A stretch of DNA of 64,000 bases, taken from the NCBI RefSeq assembly GCF_900110655.1, contig NZ_FOEQ01000003.1:434001-498000 (forward strand). Direction: 5' to 3'. Positions 61,965-64,000 of the stretch are shown here, piece by piece. The position numbers were made by a program, and so were the translations under genes. Within the stretch, counting starts at the first letter, position 1. Every line of letters starts with the position of its first letter. Source of the DNA: Pseudomonas soli (GTDB lineage Bacteria > Pseudomonadota > Gammaproteobacteria > Pseudomonadales > Pseudomonadaceae). The notes under the pieces were generated by a model, which saw only the letters and a program-made list of their open reading frames with translations, ran no database searches and was not told where the DNA came from.

Positions 61965-63344
61965 TCAGGCGATATTGCCCCTGGGCAATCGTACGCTGAC
62001 CCGCAACCCGCCCCCTTGGCGGTTCCTCAGCTGCAGTTCGCCGCCATGGCTGGCAACGATGCGCTGGGCGATGCTCAGCCCCAGCCCATAGCCGCCAGAG
62101 GCCTGGTTGCGTGAGTCCTCGCCGCGCACGAAAGGCTCGGTGACAGTCGCCAGCAAGCCCGGGTCGATGCCCGGGCCGCGATCGTCGATGTGGATGTACC
62201 CATCGGTTGGCGTGCTTTCCAGCACCACCGCGACTTCCCTGGCATAGCGCAGGGCATTGACCAACAGGTTTTGCAGGCACCGTTGCAGTAGCAGGGCATC
62301 TACCTGGGCCTGGCCCACCTGGCCATGGATCGATAATGGCTCTTCGGCGTTGGCCAAATCCGCGCATTGGCGTGCCACCAGGCGGTCGAGGTCGACCGTT
62401 TGCAGGTTCTGCTGCTCGCCCGCCCGCAGGTAGTCGAGCACCTGGCCGATCATGCCGTCCATCTGTGCGATGTTCTGGCGCAGGCGCTCCTTGTGTTCGC
62501 TGTCCTCCAGCCGTTCCAGGCGCAGGCGCATGCGCGTCAACGGCGTACGCAGGTCGTGGGACACGGCGGCGAGGAAGTAGGCCTTGTCGTTGACCATGCG
62601 GATCAGCCGTTGCTGCATGGCATTGAAGGCCTGGGCGGCGTGCCGCACTTCCTCGGGGCCGTCCAGCGGCAACGGCGCCTGTTCCAGATTGCCACCCAGG
62701 CCACGGGCGGCATCGGCCAGGCGGCGCAGCGGGCGCAGGCACAAGCGTACCGCCACCAGGCACACCACCAGCACGGCGGCGATGCGCAGGGCATAGACCC
62801 GCAGCAGGTAGTCGCTGATCAGCACCCATGCCGACTCGCCGCTCCAGCCCTGCAACTCCTGGCCATCGATGACCAGCCAGTGGCCATCGGCGAGGGGCAC
62901 GGCAAACTCGATATGCGCCTGGGCGGTGCGCAAGCCGAACAGGCTGCGCCAGACGATGGGCTGGCCCAGTTCGTCGGTGAGCCGGACCTTGAGCAACCTC
63001 GGCCGCACATCGCCCCCCAATTCGTAGGCCAGTGCCTGATGCAGCAACAGCTCGATGCGCCGCCAGCCGCGCCGTTGGTCATGCTCACCCTCGGGCGGCG
63101 CTTCGGCGCAACGCAGCTGGTAGTGCTTCGGTACCTGGCGTGCCGTGCCATGGCAGTCGGCCTGGGCGATCAGGGGCGCGCTGCGCGCCGCGATCAACCG
63201 CACCGGCGCTTCCAGCACCTGGGCGAAGCGTACGTCGAACCAGATGCTGCTGGACATCAACTGGATCACCAGGGTGCCGCTGATCATGATCAGCAGCAGT
63301 TGGCCGAACAGCGTGCGCGGCCACAGCCGGCGAAGCAGTCGCAC
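61965..63344 (-). CDS. Two-component sensor histidine kinase
   Basis: A 459-residue membrane kinase. Helix 1 lies at about residues 14-33, a periplasmic sensor region runs to about 180, and helix 2 lies at about 185-203, followed by a HAMP-like linker. The HisKA dimerisation helix has His263 in AAVSHDLRTPLTRMRLRL. The HATPase domain has N-box LLVNALRYA, G1 box DDRGPGID and G2 box GGYGLGLSIAQRIV. The start is GTG 63344, one base after the response regulator stop, so the two are co-translated. The stimulus is unknown; the region does not match a sensor I can name. Confidence 0.92.
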   Translation of the reverse strand: MRLLRRLWPRTLFGQLLLIMISGTLVIQLMSSSIWFDVRFAQVLEAPVRLIAARSAPLIAQADCHGTARQVPKHYQLRCAEAPPEGEHDQRRGWRRIELLLHQALAYELGGDVRPRLLKVRLTDELGQPIVWRSLFGLRTAQAHIEFAVPLADGHWLVIDGQELQGWSGESAWVLISDYLLRVYALRIAAVLVVCLVAVRLCLRPLRRLADAARGLGGNLEQAPLPLDGPEEVRHAAQAFNAMQQRLIRMVNDKAYFLAAVSHDLRTPLTRMRLRLERLEDSEHKERLRQNIAQMDGMIGQVLDYLRAGEQQNLQTVDLDRLVARQCADLANAEEPLSIHGQVGQAQVDALLLQRCLQNLLVNALRYAREVAVVLESTPTDGYIHIDDRGPGIDPGLLATVTEPFVRGEDSRNQASGGYGLGLSIAQRIVASHGGELQLRNRQGGGLRVSVRLPRGNIA

Positions 63345-63345
63345 C

Positions 63346-64000
63346 TCAGGCGCCCAACGCTTCGCGGGCCAGGCTCAGCAGATAGCCTTCGTTGCGGATG
63401 GTGAGGATCTGCACGCCTTGGCCTGGCGCCCGGCGCAGTTGTTGGCGCAGGCGGCTGATGCACATGTCCACCGAGCGGTCGTCGGGCAGATGGTCGCGGC
63501 CGAACGCGCTGCGTGTCAGGTGGTCCCTCGAGACCACGCGGTTGTTGGCGTCCAGCAGTTCACGCAGCACACGGTAGTCGGAGCGTGGCAGGTTGAAGGC
63601 TTGGCCGTCAGGGTGAACGAGCAACCGTTTGACGTGATCGAGACGAAAACCCGCAAACAATTGTGGCTCGCTATCCGAAGTATCGGGCTCTACCTCCAGA
63701 CGATGGGGGCGGCGCAACACAGCCTTGATCCGGGCGACCAGCTCGCGCGGCTCGAAGGGTTTGGCCAGGTAATCGTCGGCGCCTACTTCCAGGCCGATGA
63801 TGCGGTCCAGAGTGCTGCCCCTGGCCGACAGCATCACCACCGCCAAGCCCGGCTGCGCCTGTAACTGCCGGCACAGGCTCAGGCCGTCCTCGCCGGGCAG
63901 CATCAGGTCGAGTACCACCAGGTCGACCTTGTGCCGGGTCAATTGCGCGTGCATCTGCTTTCCATCGACAGCAGCGAGAACCTGATAGCCGGCGTCCGTC
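63346..64000 (-). CDS. OmpR-family response regulator, N-terminus outside window
   Basis: The C-terminal 217 residues of a response regulator; about 20-25 N-terminal residues lie beyond base 64000. The receiver shows the phosphoacceptor aspartate in LVVLDLMLPGEDGL, the switch residue region VVMLSARGSTLD and the lysine in DDYLAKPF. The winged-helix output domain ends DRSVDMCISRLRQQLRRAPGQGVQILTIRNEGYLL. An internal ATG at 63954 is in frame, but the receiver sequence continues upstream of it to the window edge, so the gene is truncated by the window. It forms an operon with the kinase. Confidence 0.93.
   Translation of the reverse strand, partial: TDAGYQVLAAVDGKQMHAQLTRHKVDLVVLDLMLPGEDGLSLCRQLQAQPGLAVVMLSARGSTLDRIIGLEVGADDYLAKPFEPRELVARIKAVLRRPHRLEVEPDTSDSEPQLFAGFRLDHVKRLLVHPDGQAFNLPRSDYRVLRELLDANNRVVSRDHLTRSAFGRDHLPDDRSVDMCISRLRQQLRRAPGQGVQILTIRNEGYLLSLAREALGA

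Overview
The window is ordinary chromosome of a Pseudomonas, most likely the P. putida group. Support comes from the high GC content with strong third-position bias, the spuBCDEFGH polyamine operon, the rppH-ptsP-lgt-thyA order typical of pseudomonads, a CadR with the P. putida length and cysteine positions (Cys77, Cys112, Cys119), and REP palindromes of the GCGGGGCAAGCCCGC and TGTGGGAGCTGGCTTGCC kinds. Species attribution rests on remembered families; no database was searched. I see no prophage, insertion sequence, integrase, CRISPR array, tRNA or rRNA.

Layout. 1-9.6 kb: polyamine catabolism and uptake, with a truncated glutamylpolyamine-synthetase-type gene divergent from spuB-spuC-spuD-spuE-spuFGH. 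The operon ends at a 19-bp-stem terminator facing an uncharacterised SMC/RecF-like ATPase. 10.9-16.1 kb: a TriABC-type RND efflux operon with two lipoprotein adaptors and one pump. 16.1-28.8 kb: a block with a sulfur-starvation theme: oscA, sbp-cysTWA, tonB-exbB-exbD, a small serine hydrolase, an SfnR-like AAA+ protein with degenerate sigma-54 motifs, an orphan MetQ-like binding protein, and a polar amino-acid ABC importer. Most transcription units here start behind an unusually AT-rich leader. 28.8-37.5 kb: assorted enzymes, including an alpha/beta hydrolase, a penicillin/AHL-acylase-type Ntn hydrolase, an acetyltransferase, a 2-oxoglutarate prolyl hydroxylase of the EF-Tu-modifying type and several DUF proteins. 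37.7-49.2 kb: serA divergent from a D-2-hydroxyglutarate dehydrogenase-type flavoprotein, tandem SdiA-regulated-domain paralogues, rpiA divergent from ilvA, and rppH-ptsP. 49.2-55.6 kb: NRDE protein, TauE permease, lgt, thyA, and the divergent cadR/cadA pair with a clear MerR-type operator. 55.6-61.2 kb: a LysR regulator, a 2-aminoethylphosphonate-type ABC transporter and a PhnZ-like HD oxygenase. 61.2-64 kb: a HicAB toxin-antitoxin module with a perfect operator palindrome, then a two-component sensor and a truncated response regulator on the opposite strand.

The genes form a housekeeping and nutrient-scavenging region: polyamines as C/N source, sulfur and phosphonate acquisition, serine, threonine and nucleotide metabolism, and cadmium/zinc and biocide efflux. 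No wholly undescribed system stands out. The items most worth a second look are the AAA+ protein that has lost both the GAFTGA loop and a recognisable DNA-binding domain; the PhnZ-like oxygenase with all metal ligands but no partner hydroxylase; a possible 27-residue peptide gene at 25.4-25.5 kb; a perfect inverted repeat upstream of oscA; and a 160-residue solute-binding protein missing much of one lobe.
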